Origin: Brevibacillus reuszeri
Lineage (GTDB): Bacteria; Bacillota; Bacilli; Brevibacillales; Brevibacillaceae
DNA length: 64,000 nucleotides
Direction: 5' to 3'
Assembly (NCBI RefSeq): GCF_001187725.1
Contig: NZ_LGIQ01000011.1
Span: forward strand, 344,016-408,015
Position numbers and translations under genes: made by a program. The notes beneath the pieces are model-generated. The model saw only the letters and a program-made list of their open reading frames with translations, made no database searches and was not told the origin of the DNA. This document shows positions 18,852-27,490 of this stretch, piece after piece; position 1 is the first letter of the stretch; every line of letters begins with the position of its first letter.

Positions 18852-19799
18852 TCAATCATAATGAACCCATTTCTTTTGCAGCTTGAATTGAATCAAGGTG
18901 ATGGCAAGCAAAATCAGGAATAACACCCAAGCAATTGCTGAGGCATAGCCCATTTTGTAGAAGCTGAACCCTTGGCGGAACATCAGAAGCATGAGAACCA
19001 GACTGGCATTGTTTGTACCTCCCGTCGAGCCTGCTTCCGTAGAGCCACCTGTCATAACAAAGATTTGCTCAAAGTTTTGGAACGAGTAGATCGTATTTAA
19101 AATCACGACAAGAAATGTGGTTCCCGAAATCATTGGCACCGTTACCCGCCAAAATTTTTGCCAGGCGTTGGCGCCATCAATGGATGCGGCTTCGTACAGC
19201 TCCGATGAAATCCCCTGCAAGCCTGCCAGAAATATAATCATCATATACCCGACACTCTTCCAGATTGCGACGACCACCAGAACGGGAATGACCCAGCCCT
19301 CGTCGATCAGCCAGCTTTGTGGAGCGATGCCAAACTTGGCCAAAACGGCATTGGCGAACCCGATTCGCTGATTAAAAATAGCGTCGGCCACATAAGCAAT
19401 CACCGTCCAGGAGGAAATCACCGGCAAAAAATGGATCATCCTGAACAATTTCAGTCCTTTTAGTTTTTGATTCAGCGCTACCGCCAGAAGCAGCGCCAAA
19501 AAGGTTTTGGCCGGAACATACAACAGCGTAAAGTAAACGGTATTCCATAGAGCCCGATAAAATAGAGGGTCCTGGAACAGCTTTTCGTAGTTGTCCAGTC
19601 CGGTCCATTTTGGCGGATTTAAGATATCGTAGTCGGAAAAGCTGAAATAGAGTGACGCGAGGGAGGTTCCTACTACAAACACAATAAAGTGAACAAGATA
19701 GGGAGAGACGAGGAGCAGTCCCCATCTCCCCTCGCCATTCAACCATTTTCGCTTCTTCGCTTTTGGCTGCGCCTGTTGCTGCTTCTCCAGCTCCAGCAT
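18852..19799 (-). CDS. Carbohydrate ABC transporter permease (MalF/UgpA type)
   Basis: A 315-aa membrane protein with six predicted helices after a charged N-terminus, and the EAA motif YEAASIDGANAWQKFWRVTVP. It is the partner of the MalG-type permease. The ribosome site before ATG 19799 is weak (GATAGG), suggesting coupling to the preceding gene, 34 bases away. Confidence 0.92.
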   Translation of the reverse strand: MLELEKQQQAQPKAKKRKWLNGEGRWGLLLVSPYLVHFIVFVVGTSLASLYFSFSDYDILNPPKWTGLDNYEKLFQDPLFYRALWNTVYFTLLYVPAKTFLALLLAVALNQKLKGLKLFRMIHFLPVISSWTVIAYVADAIFNQRIGFANAVLAKFGIAPQSWLIDEGWVIPVLVVVAIWKSVGYMMIIFLAGLQGISSELYEAASIDGANAWQKFWRVTVPMISGTTFLVVILNTIYSFQNFEQIFVMTGGSTEAGSTGGTNNASLVLMLLMFRQGFSFYKMGYASAIAWVLFLILLAITLIQFKLQKKWVHYD

Positions 19800-19833
19800 G
19801 GCCTATCACACATCCTCACTGGTGGATTCTTTC

Positions 19834-21162
19834 CTACTTTTTGAAGAAATCATCCAGAACTTTTTGAATCCCCTGATCTGTTTTCGAGATATATTCATCC
19901 ACCCCGTATTTGTCCATGAACAAATCGGAGAGATTATCCGTAAATACCTTTACCCATTCGGCAAAGACGGCGTTGGTGTCGATTGTACCAGCAAACTCCA
20001 GGCTGTCGAGAAATACCTTTTTGTTCTCTGGCTTCGTGTTATTGGTCAGGAACTTGTCGGAGTTTGCTACCGATTTTTTCACTGGAATGGCTTCTCCTAC
20101 CTGTGTCCACTCTACTTGCGCTTCATCGGAGGTCGTCCAGTACGTAATCCATTCCTGCGCTGCTTTCACCTTTTGCTCGTTTGCTTTTTTGTTGATCACC
20201 CAGGAGTTGGCAATCACCGGAGCGAAACGCTTTCCATCCGGTCCTTTTGGCAGCGGAGCAACATCGTAGTTCAGCTCGGCACCATTCATCGCGGTTGTCG
20301 CTGCGTATATATCAATTTGCATGGCGGAGGCACCGCTCAGGAATACCTTGAAGTTGCTTTGGAATGCTTTTAAATCAGCTGGGTTGGGGAAAAGCCTCCG
20401 CTTCATACCATCTGCCATCCACTCGACCGCTTTTTTATTCTCGGGTGAGTTAATGATCGATTTGGTCATCGTAGGATCGAGCACACCGCCACCATATGCT
20501 TTCAAAATGTTGAAGGCACCGCGGGAGCTACCGAAAAAGGTAAACCCAAACTGCTTCACCGAATTTTTATCAAAGGCAGGATCGTCAGCATTTTTCCCGT
20601 TTGCATCCAGTGTCAGCTTGGCTGCGGCAGCTTTCAGATCATCCCAGGTCCAGTCCGCTGTCGGATAGCTCACCCCTGCTTTGTCAAACAAATCCTTGTT
20701 GTAGAAAAGAGCCCCGACCTGAATGCCCTGCGGCACGCCCCAATATTTTCCGTCCGCGTCCTTATTGAATTCCAGGCCGTTTACCTCATCCTTGTTGACT
20801 TCTTTCGTCACATAATCGGTAATGTCGCGAATCGCTCCCCGTTGGGCAAACCCGAATACTTTGGTTCCATCGCTCTGCCAGATGTCAGGCGCAGTACCTG
20901 CTGCAATTTGTGTGGTCAGCTTTTGATAAAAGTCCTCGTACGGAGCCGTTTCTGTTTTGATCTTGATATTCGGATGTGACGTTTGGAATTTCGCGATAAT
21001 TTCCTCCATCTTTTTCTTCGTAGGTGGATCGGAGCTATAGCCGAGAAACAGCTCTACTTGACCACCCTCTGTTGTCGATGGCTGGCTGCTACAGCCTGTA
21101 AATAGGACGGCCGTTAGTAAGCCGAGAATACCGATCGTTGACAATAACCCTCTCTTTTTCAT
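19834..21162 (-). CDS. Sugar ABC transporter substrate-binding lipoprotein
   Basis: A 442-aa family-1 extracellular solute-binding protein. The signal peptide ends LFTGC (lipidated Cys24). ATG at 21162 is chosen because GGGAGG lies nine bases upstream. Operon context (RpiR regulator, NagZ) suggests it captures GlcNAc-containing oligosaccharides such as chitobiose or muropeptides. Confidence 0.9.
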   Translation of the reverse strand: MKKRGLLSTIGILGLLTAVLFTGCSSQPSTTEGGQVELFLGYSSDPPTKKKMEEIIAKFQTSHPNIKIKTETAPYEDFYQKLTTQIAAGTAPDIWQSDGTKVFGFAQRGAIRDITDYVTKEVNKDEVNGLEFNKDADGKYWGVPQGIQVGALFYNKDLFDKAGVSYPTADWTWDDLKAAAAKLTLDANGKNADDPAFDKNSVKQFGFTFFGSSRGAFNILKAYGGGVLDPTMTKSIINSPENKKAVEWMADGMKRRLFPNPADLKAFQSNFKVFLSGASAMQIDIYAATTAMNGAELNYDVAPLPKGPDGKRFAPVIANSWVINKKANEQKVKAAQEWITYWTTSDEAQVEWTQVGEAIPVKKSVANSDKFLTNNTKPENKKVFLDSLEFAGTIDTNAVFAEWVKVFTDNLSDLFMDKYGVDEYISKTDQGIQKVLDDFFKK

Positions 21163-21199
21163 GGAAAACCTCCCTCTGGTAAAAGGATTTATCCGTTGC

Positions 21200-22048
21200 C
21201 TATTTGTACTGCTCACGGACTGCTCTGCGTGTCTCACGCAAGTAAACAGAAGAGATATCATAATTTCTGGCGGCGACACCACGAAATAAAATATCAATCA
21301 CATTGAGCTGCGCGATTCGAGAGGAAGTGGCGGCACTCCGCTCTCCTGCCTCTGTCGTAAACGTGGTTAAGTGAATATCAACAACCTCAGCCAATGAATT
21401 ATGACCGTATTTGGTAATCCCTATCGTGGTCGCTCCCGATTTGCGTGCTTGCTTCATCGTCGTGATGATTTGCGAGGTTTCACCCGAATTGGAAATGCCG
21501 ACTGCTGCATCCCCTGCTGCAAGTGTGACCGCAGAGGTAAGCTGCAAGTGCGAATCCGAGTGCGCCGTGCACATTTTATTGATCCGCAAAAATTTATGAT
21601 GGGCGTCCTGTGCCACTAGCTGCGAAGCGCCTACCCCGAAAAAATCGATTCGATTCGCTTGATGCAATGCCTCAATCGCCTTCTCCACTGTATCCGGCTC
21701 AAGAATTTTGATCGTTTCACGCAAAGAATGAATGTTGTTATACGAAACAGACTCAATCAATGTGGGAATATCCGCGTCCGGACGAATTTCTTTGAATTCA
21801 TCTTGTTCGGTCGTGGACTGAATATCGCCGGCAATCCGCATTTTCAGCTCTTGGATACCCTCTACACCGATTCGTTTGCACAGACGGATGATGGCAGCTT
21901 GACTAGACTCGCTTCTTTCCGCCAGCTCTTTTATGGAAAGACGAATGACCTCCTCCGGTTTGGCCAGAATGTAGCGTGCCGCATTTTGCTCTGACGGTTT
22001 GATTAAGTGCATCGATTCACGGATACGCAGCAAACCGCCATTTAACAC
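21200..22048 (-). CDS. RpiR/MurR-family transcriptional regulator
   Basis: A 282-aa protein with an N-terminal helix-turn-helix of the RpiR type (about 1-80, IKELAERSESSQAAIIRLCKR) and a C-terminal SIS phosphosugar-binding domain (about 125-260, with GVGASQ and SNSGETSQ). The start is GTG with AAGGGGGG upstream; a nearer ATG is out of frame and closes at once. As first gene of the amino-sugar operon it probably represses it until a phosphorylated amino sugar such as MurNAc-6-P binds. Two AT-rich palindromes upstream are likely operators. Confidence 0.9.
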   Translation of the reverse strand: MLNGGLLRIRESMHLIKPSEQNAARYILAKPEEVIRLSIKELAERSESSQAAIIRLCKRIGVEGIQELKMRIAGDIQSTTEQDEFKEIRPDADIPTLIESVSYNNIHSLRETIKILEPDTVEKAIEALHQANRIDFFGVGASQLVAQDAHHKFLRINKMCTAHSDSHLQLTSAVTLAAGDAAVGISNSGETSQIITTMKQARKSGATTIGITKYGHNSLAEVVDIHLTTFTTEAGERSAATSSRIAQLNVIDILFRGVAARNYDISSVYLRETRRAVREQYK

Positions 22049-22073
22049 CTCATTCCCCCCTTTACATCCGTGA

Positions 22074-22087
22074 TTAAAGCGTTTTCA
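22074..22087. promoter_or_regulatory. Candidate cre (CcpA) site
   Basis: TTAAAGCGTTTTCA reads on the minus strand as TGAAAACGCTTTAA and matches the TGWAANCGNTNWCA catabolite-response consensus with one mismatch. It lies about 26 bases before the RpiR start codon, a position that would let CcpA block transcription. Confidence 0.55.
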
Positions 22088-22120
22088 ACAAGTGTTAATT
22101 TATTACATGTCTATGTCGGT

Positions 22121-22169
22121 TTGAAATAAAATATCAATAACAAAAAACGGGATTAAAATAAAATTTCAA
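22121..22169. promoter_or_regulatory. Two RpiR-type operator half-turn-phased palindromes
   Basis: TTGAAATAAAATATCAA (22121-22137) and TTAAAATAAAATTTCAA (22153-22169) are near-palindromic copies of one motif, 32 bases apart (about three helical turns). The form resembles TGAAA-AT-rich-TTTCA sites of RpiR/MurR regulators. They sit upstream of the RpiR gene and would serve the amino-sugar operon. Confidence 0.55.
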
Positions 22170-22261
22170 ACGCGAAAGCTGTAGGAAAAAGGAAAATGGC
22201 TATTCCTTGTTGGGTCAAAAAGAGACGTGACAAAGACAGCCATTTGTTTATTTTGTATGAT

Positions 22262-23134
22262 TCAGGCAAGTACTTTCCGAAATGAAAACAGCGATTTTCG
22301 GCGGATGATATAAGGAGCAAAATGTCGGTTCGTAAACTGGAGCATGTCATTATTCTCTTTTTCTACAACAAACATGCCGTATTCCATACCTTCTACTCGG
22401 ATTGTTTTTCTTATGCCTTCTGCAATAAGCAAAACTCCTCTGCCCAGACTCCTGTATTCATCGCGAATAAACTGTGTTTTGAACAGAACCATATTTCTCG
22501 CTGTTCTTTGCACAATCTTCCATCCAACTATACTTCCCTGATAACGAAGCCCCACACTTAACTGAGCGTTCATCAAATGCGCTTCTTGCAGTGGCGATAG
22601 TTTGGAAGGATACCATTGATCGCCGCCCGTTGCGATGTATTCCCTTTCGCCTGTCGTCAATTCATCCCAGCTAAAAAATTCAAAGCCTTTTGGTAATCGC
22701 TGTTTGGTAACCCATGGCGCACGACTTATTCCTTGAAGATTGCCAGTATAAATATGGGAAAGTAATTCCCCCTTTCCCCATCCTTCCTGTGGGCTAAGGA
22801 ACGCTTTACTCACAGGCTCATTTTCCTGAAAGATACAATCGAAGGTAAGCGTGTGATAGTTCTTTTCACGCAACTTTTTCTCTACGGCATCTAGCAGAAC
22901 TTCCTCAAGCCCTATTCCGGCAAGCTTCTGGTCAATTTCCAGTGCAATCACATTTGACATCGATTCTTTGGGTATCGTTCTCACCAATATATAGCCTACG
23001 GCAGTCGCATTAGTACCGGCTCCAAAAGCGAAGTAGTCGCTATTCTCTTGTGTAATCAGATGGACATGATTCGGTGACATCATTGCTCTATATTTATCGA
23101 GCGAACGTGCTGCGTTTTCCAAATTGATATTCAT
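22262..23134 (-). CDS. GNAT-family N-acetyltransferase
   Basis: A 290-aa protein with a GNAT-like C-terminal half (about 150-285) including RDEYRSLGRGVLLIAEGIR as the acetyl-CoA loop. The N-terminal half also has GNAT-like strands. ATG 23134 is preceded by GGAGGAAGG. It is monocistronic; substrate unknown. Confidence 0.75.
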   Translation of the reverse strand: MNINLENAARSLDKYRAMMSPNHVHLITQENSDYFAFGAGTNATAVGYILVRTIPKESMSNVIALEIDQKLAGIGLEEVLLDAVEKKLREKNYHTLTFDCIFQENEPVSKAFLSPQEGWGKGELLSHIYTGNLQGISRAPWVTKQRLPKGFEFFSWDELTTGEREYIATGGDQWYPSKLSPLQEAHLMNAQLSVGLRYQGSIVGWKIVQRTARNMVLFKTQFIRDEYRSLGRGVLLIAEGIRKTIRVEGMEYGMFVVEKENNDMLQFTNRHFAPYIIRRKSLFSFRKVLA

Positions 23135-23182
23135 AGCCTTCCTCCATCCTGTGTCATCTCTCCATAGTAAAGGAAAAAAAGA

Positions 23183-23209
23183 ATACCAGACACGAAGCAT
23201 GTCTGGTAT
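23183..23209 (-). terminator. Terminator of exon cassette 1
   Basis: ATACCAGACA and its complement around a seven-base loop, followed on the minus strand by TTCTTTTTTT. It lies 28 bases after the stop codon of the cassette 1 coding segment. Confidence 0.85.
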
Positions 23210-23236
23210 GAAATAAAACCTTGACGTTTGACGTGT

Positions 23237-23653
23237 TTAATTACGCTTCACGTCAATTAGAACGGAGTCTACTACTTGTCCATTTAGATTCGTTAGTTTT
23301 GCCTTGATGCTGCCTGTTGATCCCGATGTGAAGTTTGCATTCGGGTTAATAATAGCTCCATCGATAAGATCGAATTCCCCTGCATTCCTCGATAGTGTCA
23401 CATGTCCGACGGTATCAGCATGATTGTCAACAACATCATAGCGATCCTCATTTTCATCGTATTCAAATGTGGCTGCCTGTGCATCGCTAGTAACAGTGAT
23501 TAATCCGGAGAGATCTTTTGCGCCAGCATTGCTGCCACTTGGTTTGCCAATCGAATCCTTAATAAAATAATGGTCCGAATCATCGTCTGTTGCGTTATTA
23601 ATTGTGATAAAACCATATGGTGGGTTCTGAAGAGCAATAGTTAAAACTGAGCT
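23237..23653 (-). CDS. Cassette 1: C-terminal exon for a beta-rich surface-protein domain, no own start
   Basis: Open segment of 138 codons beginning at the AGC that follows the intron 3' end and closing with TAA. The product would be an acidic, Thr/Asn/Asp-rich, cysteine-free module typical of extracellular beta-sandwich repeats, ending LNGQVVDSVLIDVKRN. There is no Shine-Dalgarno and no start codon near the AGC. The frame happens to stay open upstream to an ATG at 23722, but this lies inside domain V and has no ribosome site, so it is not a credible start. It is best read as a 3' exon translated after splicing to a 5' exon encoded elsewhere. Function of the module is unknown. Confidence 0.7.
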   Translation of the reverse strand, partial: SSVLTIALQNPPYGFITINNATDDDSDHYFIKDSIGKPSGSNAGAKDLSGLITVTSDAQAATFEYDENEDRYDVVDNHADTVGHVTLSRNAGEFDLIDGAIINPNANFTSGSTGSIKAKLTNLNGQVVDSVLIDVKRN

Positions 23654-23761
23654 ATTCCTGACTATCCTTCTCCCAAAGGATTTCGTCAAGCCTACACCGT
23701 GCGGGCGACTTTCATCGCACACGGCGTTCTATCAACGGAAAAGACTGTTTTTACAATGGGC
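23654..23761 (-). ncRNA. Cassette 1: group II intron 3' end (domains V and VI)
   Basis: RNA predicted to start at 23761 with GCCCAUUGUA. Domain V is 23694-23727: exactly 34 nt, lower stem ACGCCGUGU with GCACGGUGU, 2-nt bulge CC, upper stem GCGA/UCGC, GAAA-type loop, CGC triad. After AG, domain VI (about 23654-23691) forms UUGAC/GUCAG and UCCUU/AAGGA helices. The probable 3' splice site is GAAU|AGC at 23654/23653. Domains I-III and an intron-encoded protein are absent. Confidence 0.85.
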
Positions 23762-24029
23762 TTCCTAAGTATAAAGTACTATTTCTCCACGCGAAATAGT
23801 TTTGAGCAACATTGAGACAAACTTGAGACTGTGAGGCTTTCATCGTTACATATAAGCACTCGCTAACCTTACAAAATTGTAATCTGGTGTAAGATAAATC
23901 CCTTTTAAATTTACGCCAGATCGACTAAGATACACTTTATATATAAAAAACGACCGTGGTCTGCTCACTGACAGACCTCGTTTTCGTGTTATTGTGCCAT
24001 AGCTACATATAAAAAGGGGCTGACAAATT
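23762..24029. other. Intergenic region between cassette 1 and the bcrC-like gene
   Basis: No gene is seen. It holds the cassette 1 promoter and a bidirectional hairpin at about 23946-23988 (AAAACGA...GGTCTG / CAGACC...TCGTTTT) that isolates the cassette from the divergent phosphatase gene or acts as its leader attenuator. Confidence 0.5.
23768..23773 (-). promoter_or_regulatory. Cassette 1 promoter, -10 TATACT
   Basis: TATACT ends exactly six bases before the conserved GCCCATTGTA, the same spacing as in the other three cassettes. This copy lacks the extended TG. No convincing -35 hexamer is seen. Confidence 0.6.
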
Positions 24030-24629
24030 ATGAACGGAATGGAGATGAACATTCATTATTTCCGTATGATTAATGACCTGGGTAAACAATATCCAGCGCT
24101 TAATCCTGTGTTTTTCTTCATCGCGGAATACACCGTGTACCTTTTGGCTTTGATTGCTTTGCTGTATTGGTTTACCAGAAAGCATGAAAACCGGATCATG
24201 GTGATATGCGCGACAATCACGTTTGTTCTTGCTGAAATCCTGGGGAAAATTGCGGGTACCTTTCACTACAATGCTCAGCCATTTGCAGAGCTGGCGGATG
24301 TAAATCAATTGGTATTCAAAGCAGTAGACAATTCATTTCCCAGCGATCATACCATCCTGTTCTTTTCTTTTTGCATCTCGTTCCTGCTATTTCAGAAGAA
24401 AAAAGGAATCTTGTGGTTACTGTTGGCCATTTTTGTAGGCATTTCTCGTATCTGGGTAGGGGTCCATTATCCGGCAGATGTCCTGGTGGGAGCCCTCATT
24501 AGTATCGGTTCTGCCTTGGCTGTCTATATGCTCGTTCCAAATCTACGCATTGTCCAAGTATGCTTGGAGCTGTATGAAAAAGCAGAGCGTGCCGTTTTAC
24601 CAGCAAAAACAAAAACAAAGGGATATTAA
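24030..24629 (+). CDS. bcrC: PAP2-family phosphatase, BcrC-like undecaprenyl-diphosphatase
   Basis: A 199-aa polytopic membrane protein (about five helices) of the PAP2 family. Motif 2 SFPSDH and motif 3 SRIWVGVHYPADV are intact; motif 1 is seen as GKIAGTFHYNAQPF, where the usual Arg before Pro is Gln. It would dephosphorylate undecaprenyl pyrophosphate at the outer membrane face to recycle the cell-wall lipid carrier and give bacitracin tolerance. AAGGGG precedes ATG 24030. Confidence 0.82.
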   Translation: MNGMEMNIHYFRMINDLGKQYPALNPVFFFIAEYTVYLLALIALLYWFTRKHENRIMVICATITFVLAEILGKIAGTFHYNAQPFAELADVNQLVFKAVDNSFPSDHTILFFSFCISFLLFQKKKGILWLLLAIFVGISRIWVGVHYPADVLVGALISIGSALAVYMLVPNLRIVQVCLELYEKAERAVLPAKTKTKGY

Positions 24630-24637
24630 GAAAGTCC

Positions 24638-24681
24638 GCCTCCATCGAAGCCGCTGTGCTTTTTACGATGGGGGCTTTTTT
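24638..24681 (+). terminator. Terminator after bcrC-like gene
   Basis: GCCTCCATCG pairs with CGATGGGGGC, followed by TTTTTT. Confidence 0.8.
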
Positions 24682-24757
24682 GTTACCTTTTCCCCCTGCT
24701 TTACGTATTAGCCAATATATACATTCCTATAAAAATAACGGTAATGAGGTGCTGGCG

Positions 24758-24994
24758 ATGAACGCAAAGAGCTTTGTCGTAACCTTTTTCTCACTGGTAG
24801 CTACCACAGGAGTGCTTTACTTCATTGGACATTGGTTCACGATCCCGTCGCTCATGTTTCACCACGAATTCACTACCAGCCAAAATGGCTTCATGATGAC
24901 AACTGGTTCACTTCTCCCGTTGATTGTCGGATTAGTTGTCAGCTTTTTTGCAGAAAAACTGTATGTTCGTCGGACCCGTCAAAAACTTGGTTGA
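24758..24994 (+). CDS. Small membrane protein, two helices
   Basis: A 78-aa protein starting MNAKSFVVTFF with two predicted transmembrane helices (about 5-25 and 45-66) and a basic tail. GAGGTG lies upstream of ATG 24758. Family not recognised. Confidence 0.6.
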   Translation: MNAKSFVVTFFSLVATTGVLYFIGHWFTIPSLMFHHEFTTSQNGFMMTTGSLLPLIVGLVVSFFAEKLYVRRTRQKLG

Positions 24995-25013
24995 AAAACC
25001 AGGTTTTCTTTTT
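24982..25013 (+). terminator. Terminator after small membrane gene
   Basis: AAAACTTGGTT pairs with AACCAGGTTTT and is followed by CTTTTT; the stem begins inside the end of the coding region. Confidence 0.75.
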
Positions 25014-25082
25014 ATCGGGCTGTGCTCGTGAGTATAGTTGGTGTATCATCATTTTCATCGAAATGGATGAAAGAACTGGGGT

Positions 25083-25577
25083 GTGAAACGTTTGGCAGAT
25101 TGGATTTCATTACAGGTCAGGGCATATGCAGAAGAGGATTATGCACAAATTCTCAGCTACCAATTACCAGAAGAACAAGCGATTTATACGTCTATGCCAC
25201 AAATTATTATCGAGACATTTTCACGGGATGAAAATAATCTACCTTTTGTTGTTTATGCCAGGGACAATCTGGTGGGATGCTTTGCCCTCCATACTCGTCA
25301 GGCACACATGTATGGCATCGAAAATCCGCATGCTCTTCTACTAAAATCATTCTCGATTGACGCTCGTTATCAAAAAAGAGGACACGCCCTCGAAACCTTA
25401 CGAGCATTGCCTGACCTGACAAAACAGTATTTTCCCGATAAAAACGAGATTGTGTTAACCGTGCATCACACCAATGCTCCCGCAAGGCACTTGTATCTGA
25501 AGGCTGGCTTTCTGGATAAAGGACTGAGATATGAAGGAGAGTATGGCGAGGAATTGATCTTTCATTATGCCTTATGA
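25083..25577 (+). CDS. GNAT-family N-acetyltransferase
   Basis: A 164-aa acetyltransferase fold with the acetyl-CoA loop in the region DARYQKRGHALETL and the NAPARHLYLKAGF motif of GNAT enzymes. The start is probably GTG 25083 after GGGGT; evidence for it is modest. Confidence 0.8.
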   Translation: MKRLADWISLQVRAYAEEDYAQILSYQLPEEQAIYTSMPQIIIETFSRDENNLPFVVYARDNLVGCFALHTRQAHMYGIENPHALLLKSFSIDARYQKRGHALETLRALPDLTKQYFPDKNEIVLTVHHTNAPARHLYLKAGFLDKGLRYEGEYGEELIFHYAL

Positions 25578-25605
25578 GATCGGCACGCAATCATTTTTAA
25601 TGGGT

Positions 25606-25632
25606 AAGGGCAACGCATTCGTTGCCCTTTTT
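25606..25632. terminator. Bidirectional terminator between acetyltransferase and msrA
   Basis: AAGGGCAAC(G) and its complement with a short loop, followed by TTTTT on the plus strand; convergent genes lie on both sides. Confidence 0.8.
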
Positions 25633-25643
25633 CTATGACCGTG

Positions 25644-26165
25644 TTACTTTTCCCAATGCTCGTTAATAAACTGATCTCTACCAGACTTTTCACGATCTTC
25701 CTTGTAATGCTTTGGATTTTTCTTATGGTAGTCTTGATGGTAGTCTTCTGCAGGATAGAAAGGGAAGCTGGCAGATACGATTTCCGTTACAATCGGTTTG
25801 GTAAAGCGACCACTTGCTTCCATCTCCTTTTTTGATTGGAGCGCCAATTCATACTGTTTTTCATTGTGTGTAAAAATGACCGTTCGATACTGAGCTCCGC
25901 GATCTTGGAATTGTCCTTCAGCGTCCGTTGGATCAATTTGTTGCCAATAAAGCTCCAACAATTTTTCATACGGAAACAGTTCAGGATCAAACGTGATTTC
26001 TACAGCTTCAACGTGCCCAGTTGTACCTTTTTTGACCTCTTCGTAAGTTGGGTTAGGCGTCGTTCCCCCTATATATCCTGATACAATGCCTCCAATTCCA
26101 GGCAATTGATCAAAAGGCGTTACCATGCACCAGAAGCATCCACCAGCAAAAGTTGCTTTTTGCAT
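25644..26165 (-). CDS. msrA: Peptide-methionine (S)-S-oxide reductase MsrA
   Basis: A 173-aa enzyme with the catalytic motif GGCFWC (Cys10). It reduces methionine-S-sulfoxide in proteins using thioredoxin. Length and motifs (the YIGG, PTYEEV and QYRTVIF regions) fit MsrA without a fused MsrB. GGAGAAGGAG precedes the ATG. Confidence 0.95.
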   Translation of the reverse strand: MQKATFAGGCFWCMVTPFDQLPGIGGIVSGYIGGTTPNPTYEEVKKGTTGHVEAVEITFDPELFPYEKLLELYWQQIDPTDAEGQFQDRGAQYRTVIFTHNEKQYELALQSKKEMEASGRFTKPIVTEIVSASFPFYPAEDYHQDYHKKNPKHYKEDREKSGRDQFINEHWEK

Positions 26166-26367
26166 ATTCGTCTATTCTCCTTCTCCCCATTAGGCATAAC
26201 TGTAGCTGCTCTATTCACTATATCCTATCATACCACCTGCAATAAATAATCCGATCAAAAGACGTAGAATGTGCTGCCTTGCTACACTCTCCTTCCCGAA
26301 CAAGGGCTATTTCTTTTTGTTGGCTTCCCCTTTCTGCTACGGTTAGTTGCGGAAGGGGGTGATTTCT

Positions 26368-26568
26368 ATGACAGAGCATCTGTACTTTATCGTAAGTCTC
26401 AATGATGCACTGCGGTTCAGTCATGGGCTTTCGCAGCTTGGCATAACACACTATCATTTGCAGCCACATGATAAACAGGTCGCGTTTGTATTTGAACGTG
26501 TATCTGCGAAGAGACGTACCATCTTGAAGCGTTTCTTTGGTGCAGATGGCGTGTCTCGTCAAAACTAG
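26368..26568 (+). CDS. Small hypothetical protein
   Basis: A 66-aa protein (starts MTEHLYFIVSLND). GGAAGGGGGTG precedes the ATG strongly. Basic C-terminus; no family recognised. Confidence 0.55.
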   Translation: MTEHLYFIVSLNDALRFSHGLSQLGITHYHLQPHDKQVAFVFERVSAKRRTILKRFFGADGVSRQN

Positions 26569-26582
26569 CAGTTACGCCAAGG

Positions 26583-26659
26583 CTGATGCCTCTTTTTTTA
26601 TGAGGGGCATCAGTCCCTAAAAATACAGGGAGGGTACCAATGAAAGTTGGTACTTTTTG
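26583..26659 (+). terminator. Two consecutive hairpins, second with U-run
   Basis: CTGATGCC...GGCATCAG (26583-26612) is followed by GTACCAA...TTGGTAC (26634-26653) and TTTTT. The second is a good terminator for the small gene upstream. Confidence 0.65.
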
Positions 26660-26719
26660 TTATTTCCAATTTCACTTTTAATGTAGATAGGCTAGAAAAA
26701 TACATTTGGAGTGAATCTT

Positions 26720-27058
26720 ATGTTCAAAATGAAAACCGTCATTATTTACTATGTGATTCTGACGATCGTCTTTTTAAGTGGTCGATCCTACATTATGAAT
26801 ATGTACAAAATGAGTGAGGGACCAGTTCCTCAGGAAGCATTTCAGCGGTTATTTAGTTGGGTTAGCTTTTCTTCTTATTTTTTCATCGTACCTCTGATGA
26901 TTATCGGTTTGCTTGCCGTCATCCGCTTTTTTAGACGCAAGGGTCTCTCGCTCTTTCTAAGCTCGTTGCTCGGCATCCTGTACCTTTTATTTGCAGCAAC
27001 GATTGGTTATGTTCTAATGTTTATTTTTATTCTCCTGTTTTACGGGTTCGCTCCGTAA
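26720..27058 (+). CDS. Small membrane protein, three helices
   Basis: A 112-aa protein with predicted helices at about 5-22, 43-65 and 75-108. ATG 26720 follows TTTGGAGTG with eight-base spacing. Family not recognised. Confidence 0.6.
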   Translation: MFKMKTVIIYYVILTIVFLSGRSYIMNMYKMSEGPVPQEAFQRLFSWVSFSSYFFIVPLMIIGLLAVIRFFRRKGLSLFLSSLLGILYLLFAATIGYVLMFIFILLFYGFAP

Positions 27059-27170
27059 CAGCTTGTTTCGTCACATTCACTGCCCTTGCTTGGTTAGGCA
27101 TTGACCATGGGTATTTCCCGAACATCTGGCTCATAGCGTTAAGATGGAGCCAAAAAGGAGATGATCGCTC

Positions 27171-27329
27171 ATGTCATTGCAGAAGGTTGTTCTGTGGGTG
27201 ATTGCCATCATTGCACTTGTTGTCGTATTCACATCCGTTTCAAATGGTTTTATACGGCTAATCGCCATCATCGGTATTCTTGTCAGTAGCTTTGTGCTTT
27301 CGGGAACCATCATCCGCATAAAAAAATAA
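27171..27329 (+). CDS. Small membrane protein of 52 aa, two helices
   Basis: Translation MSLQKVVLWV... gives two hydrophobic segments (about 5-20 and 29-46) ending IIRIKK. AAAAAGGAG lies ten bases before ATG 27171 and a terminator follows the stop by 14 bases, which together support a real gene. Family not recognised. Confidence 0.6.
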   Translation: MSLQKVVLWVIAIIALVVVFTSVSNGFIRLIAIIGILVSSFVLSGTIIRIKK

Positions 27330-27342
27330 AGGCAGGCTGTTC

Positions 27343-27373
27343 ATGCACCCAATCGGGGGTGCATTTCTTTTTT
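27343..27373 (+). terminator. Terminator after the 52-aa gene
   Basis: ATGCACCC pairs with GGGTGCAT, followed by TTCTTTTTT. Confidence 0.85.
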
Positions 27374-27490
27374 ACTTCCTGGAAATTTTTGTAGCCATAC
27401 GCCATTCGTTTCGATATATTTTTTGATAAGCTCCATCCATCTCATTCATTTTACCCGTTCCCAACCATCCTGTTTTTAAAGGAGAATACG

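Noticed and set aside
23237..23722. Cassette 1 as an ordinary gene starting with ATG at 23722
   Set aside because: The ATG lies inside the conserved domain V hairpin, has no ribosome site, and the first residues simply translate the RNA element that is closed by stops in the other three copies.
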